Source of the DNA: Polytrichum commune
Taxonomy: Eukaryota; Streptophyta; Polytrichopsida; Polytrichales; Polytrichaceae
Direction of reading: 5' to 3'
NCBI GenBank assembly: GCA_950295325.1
Contig: OX485804.1
Location: 41,788,001 to 41,852,000 of the forward strand
Length of the DNA stretch: 64,000 nucleotides
Shown here: piece after piece, positions 23,908 through 34,875 of the stretch
How the letters are laid out: each line of letters opens with the position of its first letter
Position numbering within the stretch: the stretch's first letter is position 1
Made by a program: the position numbers and the translations under genes
Notes under the pieces: model-generated
The model's database searches: none
What the model was told of the DNA's origin: nothing
Seen by the model: the letters and a program-made list of their open reading frames with translations, nothing else

Positions 23908-24576
23908 ATGAGAATGGTCCTAGTGGAGATCATCATTTATGAGTCTTTGGCTTTGTATCAATGCAAGCATTTCAAAGGGCATGCTTTTGCTTTTGAGAAT
24001 TGTTGGGTAATTTTACAAGAAATGCCATGTTGGGTGGAGCTCCAAAATGATTTAGTGAAGACTCGTGATTCTCTCAAGAGGAAGTGCTTTGCCGATGCTC
24101 TAGTTGCCCCTAGTGATTCAACAATAGAAAATTTGGTTGCGGATGAATCCACTTGGAGTGCTAGTGTCACTCGCCACCCTCAATCTTCGTCAAGCAACGG
24201 GAGTAAGAGATTTCCTAGTGTGAAGCAAACAAAAGAGGATTTGGGCAATGGAATGATGTGTGAGCAAGTTGCACATCATGAAGCTCAAGCTTCTTTGGAA
24301 ATGGCTAGAGCTACACGTATGAAAGCTCAAATCTTGCAAGACGCAGTGGCCCAACAACTTTTTGGCATTAACATTGTTGAAATTTATGATCCCATGGCAT
24401 GTGAGTACTATGCATTGAGAAGGGACGAGGAACTCCTCAAACTCAATAGAAGGTTGCAAGAACCTCTTCCCGCCACATTTGAGACCGATGTTGTCCACCC
24501 CTCAATTCCTCATTTTCCTCTTAGTTCTCATCATGCTCAATTTCCTCTAGTCCTCTCAACTACATCTAACACTTGA
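23908..24576 (+). pseudogene. NAM-associated / SANT-like domain protein fragment, possibly PIF/Harbinger ORF1-type
   Basis: The 222-codon frame has two parts that resemble plant proteins with a NAM-associated C-terminal domain, many of which accompany PIF/Harbinger transposons. Near residues 12-45 there is ESLALYQCKHFKGHAF followed by ENCWVILQEMPCW, the family's 'F...HCW..L...P.W' pattern. Near residues 165-190 comes EYYALRRDEELLKLNRRL. An Ala/Gln-rich helical stretch sits between. Just upstream, in another frame, the DNA reads NENGPSGD, where the family has a similar sequence, so a frameshift probably precedes the ATG and the N-terminal SANT half is missing. No transposase ORF was found next to it. 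It lies about 250 bp right of the hairpin array. I favour a transposon relic; a live gene with upstream exons is possible. Confidence 0.45.
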
Positions 24577-27314
24577 ATTAACCCTATAGACGTGGGTGAT
24601 GACTTGGGTGTTGCTATTAATGATCGTGAAGATACAATTGGTGTAGAAAGTGAGTGGGAGGATAGGGCTAATGTTAAGGAGGCCTTTGGACGGATCTAGA
24701 GATCATTCACATTCTCTATGGGCATAGGCTTCATTTTTTGAAAAGACTCATGACTCATCTTCTTGGGTTCAAGTAGAGCATTAAAGACTCAAGCATAGCC
24801 ATAGTCATCAATTTCGGTCATGAGGACTTGCTGGGTGGGGTGAGGCTTGGTTTTGGCAAGTTCATGGAGCAATGTCTTGGCTTAGAGTAGGCTTAGCCTC
24901 ATGTGCTTGTGGCTTGTGTGTAGGTGCGGTGGCAATGCCGGGTGGCCGAAGGAGTTGCATGGTAACAAGGACCTAAGAAAGGACTTAGGGTGCGAGAAAG
25001 GAGCGGCGGGGGTCTTTATGATGTTTGCCAAGTTTAGGGTTAGAATGACAAAATACCCTTTCAAATGTTAAGTCACATACATTATAACCTCAATGCTAAT
25101 GAGGATTTTGTAATTTTTTTTCACTTCCAGGTTCATTACATGCTTTTGGTTTCATTTTGGAAATGAAATCTAGTCAATTGCTAATTTACTAAGGGGAGTG
25201 AACAAATAAATTGAATATTGAACTTACTATGGGATTTGTGGAGAAACAACCTTCAAGAATGCAAGGGTGAATTTTTAAAAACAAAATTGGGCAGGGCGAG
25301 CAATAGTTGTTGGTCAAGATAAAAAATAAAATAAAATTTGGTGGGGCTACTTGGGGTACCGGATTGTAGGCCCCAGCCTTGAGACCCCCTTTCCCCATGA
25401 TGGGGTCATGACTTGGCCGGCTGGGGCCTGCCCAAATGACATGAGCTCTAGCCCCAACCTTTATACTATACCATGTAGGTAAATAGCCCTCATCCGCACA
25501 TGGTGCATAAAAATGCTATAAAGTGACCTACCTGAGGGTTTCCCAGGCTTGTGCCGGGCACATGTCAAATATGGGTTGCTCTAAGAAATTTATTCCATAA
25601 ACATTTCACAAGTACTCAAATTTAAACCAAAGATAAGAGAATATATATAATATTTCTATTCAAATTTTTGGGTCCATTTTATTTATGATTGGACGTGACT
25701 ATCCATGTTTACTTGCCTCAATGCCAAAATGCTTCCAAAATGTCCCAAGACACATCTAAAAAGCCCGAATGTCACCATGTTTTCAACAGGTTAAGAATCT
25801 TTAAATCACTATCAAATGATTTTCTAGCCATAATATAAAACCTTGCAAGACTGAATTCCTACTTTGTATGAATCGTTATCAGGCTTTGAGACCTTGGGAT
25901 GTGGACTCTTCATACTACATATGAACTAACATGAGTGTAAGAAGGGTCTTATTTGAGGCAGTAGTGTACATAGTATACATAAGACAGAGGTATTATTTTT
26001 CTTTATTGTGTACATCTAGAAAGGCTATTGATTTTTTTGAAGCAAAGGTAGATATACAAGAGGGGGCCCTAAGATTTAGAGAAAATTTTGACAATAGATG
26101 TGTTAATTTCATCCAATTCATGTTTTCATTCATCATTGTCACATGGTCATAGTCCTTAATGACTACCATGTATGTTTTTGTTAGGATTTGCATTTGGGTT
26201 CTACGTTTTTACAAACTAAAGGCTCTTGGAGTGCTCATAGACTTCCTTGAGTTTCGCTCTTCGGATTGTGGCTAATATATTGTGCACTTGTCTTTGTTTG
26301 TGTGATACAATTGTTGAATTCCATGCTATGGATGAAAAAACATTCAATGACTTTCTCATTGGAAAGTAATTTTGAAATTAATGTGTAGTAAAGGCCTAAT
26401 TGATTCATGACTTATATTTTGTATATATAGTGGAGGCATTTATCACCCTAAATTTGAAAAGCTTAATATAAATACACAAGTCCATTTTCTAGCATGCCGT
26501 TAGTATGTATACATTTGTTAAACTCTATAAACTCTTCGTATGTAGGAGTCTTAATTTCATAGTGACCCATGCACGTCATTTAGGTCTCCAAATGAAGAGT
26601 CCCCTCCCCCCCCCCCCCCACCGGCGGCAAGTTCAAGACAATGTTTGTACACCAAATCAAAATGTGCAAATTATGGCCTTCTGGTGCTATAGAGGTTAAC
26701 CACATCTGTACATATGCATAAATTTCATTACACCACTTGAATATATATATATATATATATATAGAACTTGGTTGTAGTTGGAATGGTTACTTGTGAACGC
26801 TGAAAGAGAAATTTCACTTTGACCTCCTATAACTTTTGCACCACAACCCCGATCATAGAACTTGAAACCACAATCTTCGTGATTCACAATCGCAAACTGG
26901 ATGAGACAATTCCCAATCCGATCCAACGGCCGAAATTGTCCGTATAGTTGGAAGTGCCCAAAGTAGGGCACACTAGCTTAAGTCCTCCAAATATTTTTGA
27001 CCGGGCAGTACTTGGACCACCTGCCCGCACCACCATTAACTGACTTTCAACTGCTGTAGCCTGCTCACCCTGCGGTCCAACTTAGCAGCTTTCTGTATAT
27101 TATGTACAGGAAATCAGAGAGAATACCAACCTGGGTATAATTTACCAAAGGATCCATAGATTTTCTGAATAGTACCTGTTACCAGTTGTCTGGGAAGAGT
27201 TTTTGAGCACAATTTCCAAGTTCTCCCGGTTACATGTTGACATCTTCCGGTTTTTCCATTATGAATTTGGGGTATATTCTATAGATTCCTCTACTAAAGT
27301 GATTGGGACACTAA
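24577..27314. other. Intergenic, nothing recognised
   Basis: No gene was recognised. There is a C tract at about 26607-26619 and an (AT)n run at about 26742-26761. Sequence just after 24577 ('gatgacttgggtgttgctat') may be the continuing relic of the NAM-associated fragment. Confidence 0.45.
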
Positions 27315-27818
27315 GGGCCACTTCACACACAAGCCAAGAGCCGTGACCATGAAATTGTGAGAGCCCAAAAGAAAGTGTCCAAAGGCCGTCCCAACACACC
27401 TCCAACATCATGTAGTGTGGTCACGGATCCTCAAGTGTAGTGGGAAGTCATATGTGACCAGGCCCTCAAATAAATGCTTTTTCAATGAATTTTTATTCAT
27501 GCATGTCCTTGCACATGATAGAATAGAATAAACCAATGGTTGTGAGCATTTGGAGTGCCATGGTCCCCCGATTTTGTGTCAGGTCTACCTCCAAGAGGTG
27601 GTTTTTGAAAGTAGTCCACGTGACCATGAAGCATGGTCCATTCGATGCCACGTAGGAATCCACGTAGACCTTACATCCATCTTGCATTCACTAACATACT
27701 CCGTTGGTCCCTCAAGCATAGTGTGAAGCGAACTTGGACCGGCTCCGCCTTTTCCACCAATGAGAGTACTTGAAGTGTTATGGGTCACAGGCTCTCAGTC
27801 TCATGTGTGAAGTGGCCC
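27315..27818 (+). mobile_element. 504-bp MITE, GGGCCACTTCACAC family, copy D
   Basis: This is the best copy for defining the ends: left GGGCCACTTCACACACAAG and right, inverted, GGGCCACTTCACACATGAG. It is flanked by TAA at 27312-27314 and 27819-27821. TAA is the classical target of PIF/Harbinger MITEs. Internal marks are identical to copies A-C. Minus-strand frames within it recur in copy C and are shadows of the repeat. Confidence 0.9.
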
Positions 27819-28125
27819 TAACTATCCCAACTGGTGCATGGTACTATTCAGAGTTACACGGCGCTATAACTATTTAACGAGATTATGATGGTTTACCACA
27901 CAATCATTTACATTTTTATAATACCCAAACAACTTATTGAGCTTTCGTTATCAAAACTCGAACTCTTGAGTGAGACGTGGTTGCACTGCTTGACTCCAAA
28001 TAGATAGCAACACACACACACACACACACTAATTGGGATAATCAGTGTAGCTTTCCTAAAGTCTTGAACGTGAACCGGTTACTTTCTCAAGCTTAACTGG
28101 TTCATTTGTAACTACACCAACTATG
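27819..28125. repeat. Probable decayed ATTAGTG-type element with (CA)n
   Basis: The sequence 'cagagttacacggcgctataactatttaac' near 27850 and 'ctccaaatagatagcaacac' near 27990 resemble the inner arms of the elements at 21146 and 28126. A (CA)n run (about 28010-28029) has grown beside the right arm. The termini are unclear. Confidence 0.35.
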
Positions 28126-28321
28126 ATATTTAGTGCACCTGACTATTTGGATCTACACGGTGCTATATCTTTCTACTATTGTAATAGAGTTCTACCAAGT
28201 AAAGTTGTCAATGTTCTATGCTGTCCAAACTACCAATTTAACATTTGGCAGTTAAAATATGAGATGTACAGTAAATAGATATAGCATTGCGTACTTCCAA
28301 ATAGTAAGTCACACTAAATAT
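28126..28321. mobile_element. 196-bp MITE with ATATTTAGTG ends
   Basis: The inverted repeats are about 50 bp: left 'atatttagtgcacctgacta' then 'tttggatctacacggtgcta'; right, inverted, 'atatttagtgtgacttacta' then 'tttggaagtacgcaatgcta'. It is followed directly by another 'catatttagtgtag', so the right end may be duplicated. It has no coding capacity. Confidence 0.7.
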
Positions 28322-29435
28322 CATATTTAGTGTAGCGGTCAGTGTCTCCCCACTCACTGCCAGCTACACGGGGTTTGCATATACATACACCGACCAACAG
28401 TGGGAGGGGTTCTGACACCCATCTAAGGCCTGGCAGGCCTCCGTTCTTTAAAACGATCCATAGGAGGACGGATGAAAAGCAGGCCTAACTTAATAAGCTC
28501 GTGAAGTGGTCAATCCGGGCTTCTAAGATAGCTTAATTAACTACCGGAAGTCTCCGACAACATGTATGTTATATCCTCTTCAGCTTCTGCCAATAACCTT
28601 GGCCTTCTAAAATGTGGCATTCTATTCTTAGACGCTACATTTAGATAATATAAGGTGTCCTGGACGCTGAAAATAAGAAGTGAATGTTTTGTTTGGAAAC
28701 ACTACGCAGACGTGTCATTGGAGGTGCGTTCTCTGTTGTGACATTGTTGTTGATGACTAGGTGTCCATGGAGTCGTAGACCCAACCTCGTTGTCGAGGAC
28801 GCCCAGTTAGATGGGATGATATGAAGGGATGCTTTGCGCATTTGCGAATGTTCTGCGGTGGATTGGCAAATGCTTTTGCCAACACAACAAGCGTCGTGTC
28901 GGATTTAGGCATTCTGAAATGGGGGAAAAAATGACTTTCGACAGTTCATGATGAACCTGACGTTGGAGGGCATCTTTCATGCTAATTAACGTCGTGTTGT
29001 GATGGGAATTCTTGTTCCGACTGGGTTTGATGATGGCGTTGGGGCCCGATAGAATGAGCAATTGACACTTTTACAACTTATGTCACGAAGATTGATTAAA
29101 TTCGAGGCAATTTGCCACTTTTTCTACATTGCCGATTTTGAAGATTTTTGGACGCCGAATTTAAGCTAAAAGCGGTAAAATTGGTGATTGCCATATCTTA
29201 GGAGGCCTGCAATAACCCTAACCCCCTAACTGCATAAGTGGGTGCAGTGGCTAAAAATGGACACATTTAGGAATTTCATATTGTTTCTATGACATTCACA
29301 ATTTGTTTACTTCTTAAGCATATGGATGTGATGCTCCAATGCACTCGTCCGTAATGTTTCCAAAACCCTAAATTCCAAGTTCTCAAACCCAAGGAGATCG
29401 TAATATTTGAAAGGCCACCTTCAAGGTAAACTCCA

Positions 29436-29570
29436 CACAACATTACGAAGCAACTATGGGCCTTGGGAATATAACCGTGGGATGTGCTAGGAGTTGAGTC
29501 TAAATTTGAGCCTTCTTGCACAAGGTTTGTGCATCATGTGGTTATATTCCTTTGGAGATCTTCAATTCCT
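29436..29570. mobile_element. Degenerate CATAAC-family MITE
   Basis: 'cacaacattacgaagcaact', 'aatataaccgtgggatg', 'ctaaatttgagccttcttgc' and 'atgtggttatattcc' follow the order of the 10251-10429 copy. The outer right arm is lost. Confidence 0.5.
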
Positions 29571-31834
29571 CCCCCTCTAGGTGTTTTCCTTCTACTATTG
29601 ACAACATTCATATATTTATTAGTCTCATTGACAACAACCCTCATGATGTTATATGTCCAAAATAGATTTGAGTAATTTGGTTGAATGTGTGTGGTTTAGG
29701 GATTGTTTCCTTCAATCCTAGCGGTGTTCTGGTAAATGCTTGGGGAGGGGGTGTCAAATCCAACATAAGAATTGCCATAAGTCAAGTCCCCATGTAACTT
29801 GTGGATTGTAGGAGGTTTCGATGCCTTGGGGTGCTTTCTCACCCTAATGAGGGGCGTTGGTGTGCCATGTGCCCACCGCATGAAAGCTAGATCCATGATC
29901 CTCTCTCCACGTAGCGTCCTTTACATCTGAATTAGCTATGACATGCCAACCGCTGCTTTCATAGCCAATGTCCAGCTCTTCCATAGCCAATGTCCAGCTC
30001 TTCCATCAAGCTCCCCCCATCCCCTTCAAATCCCCCCTTTCTAAAATCCTCCTTCTTTCCTCATTGTGTTTGATGCAGCATCATTTTGGTCGCCTTTGAT
30101 TGCATAGTGAAGGGGTAGGCACCGAAAGGACCACTAGTTCGACTCCTCCTTCTAGTCCTACTCTGTCCATGCTTTGCCTTGTGTTGTCAAGAAAACTGGA
30201 AAGGGCAACCCCGCAAACAAAAATATTTTGCATCTTAAGATTGTTGGATGTTAGTTTCGATAAGAAAAAAACACTTGGATTTTGAGAGGGCAGAGGAGTC
30301 GGCAAGTCATACCAAAATTTGTAGAAGGTTCAATTTGGTTGTTGTTGATTTTGTTCGCGTTTGGGGGGTTGCAAAATTGCACTCTACACTAGAGCCATGA
30401 AGGAAACAACCTTTCCCCACAATCATGTTTTCCTTCTCCGCTAGATGCTTGATTGTTGCTTGTGTTTGGTGATTGACTTCATCCTTGACATAGCTGCTGG
30501 CTTGATCAACAATTGTCCTATGGAAATGAGCACCATGTCCACTTGCCTGTGCGCACTTATTTTCTTGGGTTATTGGGCGATCAATTGGAGAAGCTGATGC
30601 GCAATTGCTTTTAATCCCCCCCCCCTCTCGGTGTAGGTTACCCATCTCCCTCGCTTGTTGGCTCGTGGGTTTGATCCCCTAGCATTGTTGCTAGCTAGAA
30701 GGTGCATCAAATCTCCTCCCTCCTTGACCCCATCGCACCACACGTCCAACCCTAGAGTTTTGTTTATTGCATCAAGTAGCCTAAGCGGATCGCCCCATCC
30801 CATTACATGCGCAAGCTAGTGGTAAAATAAATATTGACATTGTTTGGAACCCCTCTCCAATCCACTCACACTCCATTTTCTAAGTCTAGGTGGAATACAA
30901 AGTTTATAAGAATCCAAAAGTGGGAGAATTCAATTGCATTGGAAGTCTGCAACACTGCAATCTACCCTTAGTGAATGTTCAACCACCTCCCTCCCTCACT
31001 GCAAATTTGCCTTTGTGTTTGAAGGCTCTTATTGCGGCTTGGATTTTATTGCCAATTTATGGTTTGGTCTGATTTTTTGGACCCGCTTTCTCATATTTCA
31101 TTGCATCGGTTTGGTTTCAAACATGGGTGAATATCGTGGATTATGAGGCGTGCAAGTTTGAGGTTGAATCGCTTGGGTTTGAGTTCGATTTGGTCAAGTT
31201 TACATAGGGTTGTCATACCTTGCTCATCAAAGCATGCTCATTTTTTTGCTTGAATGGCATTTAACATTGTGCCACCCCATGGACACTAACACAATATGTC
31301 CTTGGGTTGCCTTCATACCCCATGGGTTGCCTATTTTGGCACCGAGCCCTACCCTAAATGTGAAAATTTTGTAGCCCTACCTAGAACAATCACCTGCCTC
31401 CTAAAACCTCTCACATCCCCATTACAACATGGGGAACACAACATTGACTGACATCCTTGAAAAAAAATTCAATTAGCCCCCTCCACTCACAATAAAGCCA
31501 CCCTAGTATTACCCAATGAAGTTTATTTATTGGGTATAAAAAAATAAACATGGTTAGAAATTTCATTACGAATAAGAAAAAAAGTTGACCATGGAAAATC
31601 CATGCATTGGTAATCTAGGGGGGGGGGGGGGATGCATATTAAGCGAACAACCATATATGGTCGATTATGGTGTTAGGAGTTAAGTACTAAGCTACAATAA
31701 GAACAACAATGTTAAGTGCTGGAAGATGATGATGATGATGATGCACAAGCGTAAGCACTTCGCTCTGCACTTTGTGAAACCAAATTTCAAGCTTGCGTCC
31801 AACATTTTTGAGTTTGACATTCATATTGAATCTG

Positions 31835-31908
31835 CACTAGCTATGGCATCCCATGGTTATATTCTCGGAACCCACATGAAGGAACGCACATTGCTTAATA
31901 ATGTTATG
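31835..31908. mobile_element. Right half of a CATAAC-family MITE
   Basis: The run 'atggcatcccatggttata', 'ttctcggaacccacatgaag' and 'cattgcttaataatgttatg' matches the right arm of the 16126-16278 hairpin. No left arm is visible upstream. Confidence 0.65.
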
Positions 31909-32209
31909 TAGTGTTGTTTCTAACTTGCAAATCTTGTTAAATGAGTACCAATACAATATCGGTATCCAATCACAAAAGAGTGACAACATAAGGCCCACAC
32001 ACCTCCAGGCCTTATGCACACCTTAACTACAAGACTAATGTTTGCTGCTGCAAGTCTCCTCATCAGCTCACAAGTTAGCTACAAATTGATTACAACTCAC
32101 TAAGATCATCATGCTATTGCAACTCATTAGAATCAGAGTGGAGCCGATGTAAAAGCTACAGGTCCAAGTCAAATTGAAGACTCCTTTTCTTTTTCACCTA
32201 GCTATCACA

Positions 32210-32660
32210 CCATCTTCATTGTTGAACCTGAAAGTATGTTTATGTTTTGAGCACACAGTCCAATCTCATCAAAACACGTGTCCTTTGGGTGTACTTTCTT
32301 ACCTACAAACCTTGGCATGTTCGTACTACCATTAAACTGAATTATAGGTACATCCAATCGAGAAGCGTAACCTTCCTCACCTGAATTACAATCAAGACCA
32401 GTGTCTGATCTTGCATGTCTCCTCGTCATGTCACTTACCTACAGTTAGGATGCAATAATTAAGTACCAATTCCAAATAAAAAATAGTGTCATAGTTTCAA
32501 GTTTCATCAGAAGGGCATCATAGTGTTTGATCTTAAACGGATACCTATATTTCAGTGGTGTATGGTTGGGTGTGAATCTAAGAATGGACACCCAAAAGAC
32601 ATGTGTTGAGAAAAGACTAAACACATGCTCACAATCCGTTAACCATTCTAGACACAAATA
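32210..32660. repeat. Foldback-like repeat, two facing arms
   Basis: The direct-orientation part ('ttgagcacacagtccaatct', 'cacgtgtcctttgggtgta') is at about 32245-32350. The reverse-orientation part ('gggtgtgaatctaagaatgg', 'aaaagacatgtgttgagaaa') is at about 32565-32625. Together they form an imperfect inverted repeat of the family seen across the window. Confidence 0.55.
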
Positions 32661-32869
32661 TGGTCAACTTAATTGAGGAGACTTGTACGATCATTGAATA
32701 ACTCTCGGAATCTTCACTTTAACAATGACCACGACATCCCTACAAACTCCAAAAATAATCAAGAAAGCGGGCATAGAAAAGAAACAATTTGGATTCGCTA
32801 ATCATCTCGCACCAATCGCATGAGCTACAAGAAGTGGGTGCGATGAGAGACGTGTTCGTTTCACGTATA

Positions 32870-33270
32870 CTTACCTTAAGGTACATGGGTCTTAAGTGGC
32901 TCGTTTTCTTAATCAGACCCCCTAGATTTGATTGGTATGCGATTCGGTGACGATCGACGAGCAAACATCATAAAAACACATGCTTGAAAGAGATTGGACT
33001 ATGTCTTCAAATATTAATAACTGCTCTACACTCAATAATGAACATAGTTGGGAGGCCTTAAATATCCAATTAAGAAACCAACATACACACAGTTCCCCTA
33101 ACCATACCTACATCAAGGGCGGTCGGATTTTCAGTCCGGTTTTTGCAAATCGATGTTTCATCGATCATTCGTGGATTCGATAATGGACCACGCGATCGGT
33201 TGTGTCAAATCTAATCGGTAGAAAGGTGGAGAACATGGGAAGCAAACCAAATAACATAGGCTAGGCACAC
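32870..33270. repeat. 400-bp repeat shared with 61.7-62.1 kb
   Basis: Matching strings in order are 'gggtcttaagtggctcgttt', 'gagcaaacatcataaa', 'tgaaagagattggacta', 'gggcggtcggatttt' (61.9 kb: gggcggtccgattt) and 'ggagaacatg'. Both copies begin with the same GGGTCTTAAGTGG end as the foldback family. The two copies are in the same orientation. Confidence 0.7.
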
Positions 33271-33299
33271 CTTAAGGAAGGTGCGAGGCTCATAAGTAC

Positions 33300-34875
33300 A
33301 CTAGTGTAGGTATGATCAGGTCGTGTGTGTGTGTGTGTGTGATTGTGTGTGTTTGTGTAAGTAAGTAAAGTAAGTAACTTGGGAGGTGGGAGACGACACA
33401 AAGACTCTCTTGATCGACTTGCTCTTTCCGCTCTTTCTCTCTGTCACCGTTGTCTTTGGTGGCGTCGTTGCTGAGTAGCTAGCGTAGTACAAGCTAGGGT
33501 TGTAAGTGATAAGTTGGCCAAGCTGCTGCTGCAGGTAGGCCCATGGCCCCATGCCTGCAGAGTGATCAGTAATCAGTCAGTGCTCAGACACACTCCAGCA
33601 CAGCAGCGGACTCCTCCACTGCCACCGGCCTCCTTTGCTGTCGCCCAATGCTGCCTGCTGCTCGTCATTATGGCCATCATCACTCAGGCTAAGCTTCCTG
33701 TTGATGTGAAGACAACAACGTAGCAACTTGTCTATGCTTAACTTAGCAGGAGAGCAGAGCAGAGCAGAGCAGAGCAGAGCAGAGGAAAGGAGAGGAGAGG
33801 AGAGGAGGTGAGGTTGGAGAATTATTGCATGTGTTGGTGAGGAGGGGGAGATTCATCACTTATAGCCAGCCAGGCTGGAGGGAATTGGTTGGTTGGTTGG
33901 TTGGTTGTGGCTGGTGCAAGATCTGGTGCCCTGCCTGACTGCCTGCCTACAGCAGAAATTTAATATTGGTGGAAGGGTTAAGCTAGCCATGCACCTGGGG
34001 GGCTATAGGATCGATGATGCATGTGGTGCCGGCTTGCGGAGATTGAGGTGGAGGTAACTGTGTTCGGAGGTGAGTTGAGATGAATGTAGGATCTAGAAGG
34101 TTTGGAAACCAGTCTTTGAAGGTGGAGGGTTTTTGTTGCGGAGCGGGCTTAGTTGTGACAAGATTCGCTTCAAAGTGTAGATTCTAGAGTAACAACGATC
34201 TGCGTTACTTTCTACTACCGGCAGCTGATTTTCAGACTGTGTAGGAGTTGTTTAGGACATTTTCGAATGCACACTGTAGGGGGCACGATTGTCTTCCTCC
34301 ACCGTACTGTGCAGCTGTTACGGAGCTGGATATGTATGGGAGGTTCTTTATGTGTTGCAGATCCAAAAAAGAGTGTTCGTTAGCAGTCGGTGCTGGGAGA
34401 CTGTTCTCCTTCTATGGAGGCGAAGTAGGTAATCAAGCAATACTAGAACAGAAGCCGAAATCTTGTGGACTTTGATGCCACTATTCAGCACAGGAGACTT
34501 GCCAAATTTACAGGAATTTTGCGCTTGTCGGCTGTATGCGGTTGTGTGTACAATCAAACAAGCAATGCGGAAGAATCAGTACTTCGTAAGGGGTCTGAGT
34601 TTTGTGTAGATGTCATCGTTAGATGACATAGTTGTCGGTCTTGTATGTTTGCCATCATCATCATCAGTGTCTCCAGCGGACATGTCGAATGAGGTAGACC
34701 TATATAGCTTTCAACTGTGAAGAGTCGGTGCACTTCTAGCGGATGACTTCATACATGCAGAAGACTGGACACTTAAATATATATATATATATGTTTTTGG
34801 CATGGTGACAACAGGAAGACCTGACAAAGGTAGGGCTGTGGAGAAATTTCGGTGAGCAGGGTTGATTGGCACGCC
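33300..34875. other. CesA upstream region: simple repeats, possible promoter/5' UTR, one unrecognised minus-strand frame
   Basis: This stretch shows no copies of the dispersed repeats and is richer in GC. It holds (GT)n at about 33320-33341, an AGAGC repeat at about 33751-33783 running into (AGAGG)n to about 33807, TTGG repeats at about 33884-33907, and (AT)n at about 34777-34792. A minus-strand frame at 33316-33552 (starts MGPWAYLQQQLGQL) has no domain I recognise. The CT-rich strand upstream of that frame would suit a plant 5' leader, so a small minus-strand gene cannot be excluded. The right part is expected to contain the CesA promoter and leader, but no start site can be fixed. Confidence 0.35.

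Larger units (their letters stand above)
28322..32209. other. Intergenic, no gene recognised
   Basis: Several open frames of 60-112 codons lie here, for example 28641-29061 (-) and 30307-30803 (-). None has a domain I recognise. A 23-bp direct duplication lies at about 29960-30005 (catagccaatgtccagctct). C and G tracts lie at about 30616-30625 and 31618-31631, and an (ATG)n run at about 31726-31742. Remnants of the CATAAC MITE are listed separately. Confidence 0.4.

Noticed and set aside
27660-27690. CRISPR-like or tRNA-like signals
   Set aside because: Regular direct repeats with unique spacers are absent anywhere in the window, and no complete tRNA cloverleaf was found; this is plant nuclear DNA.
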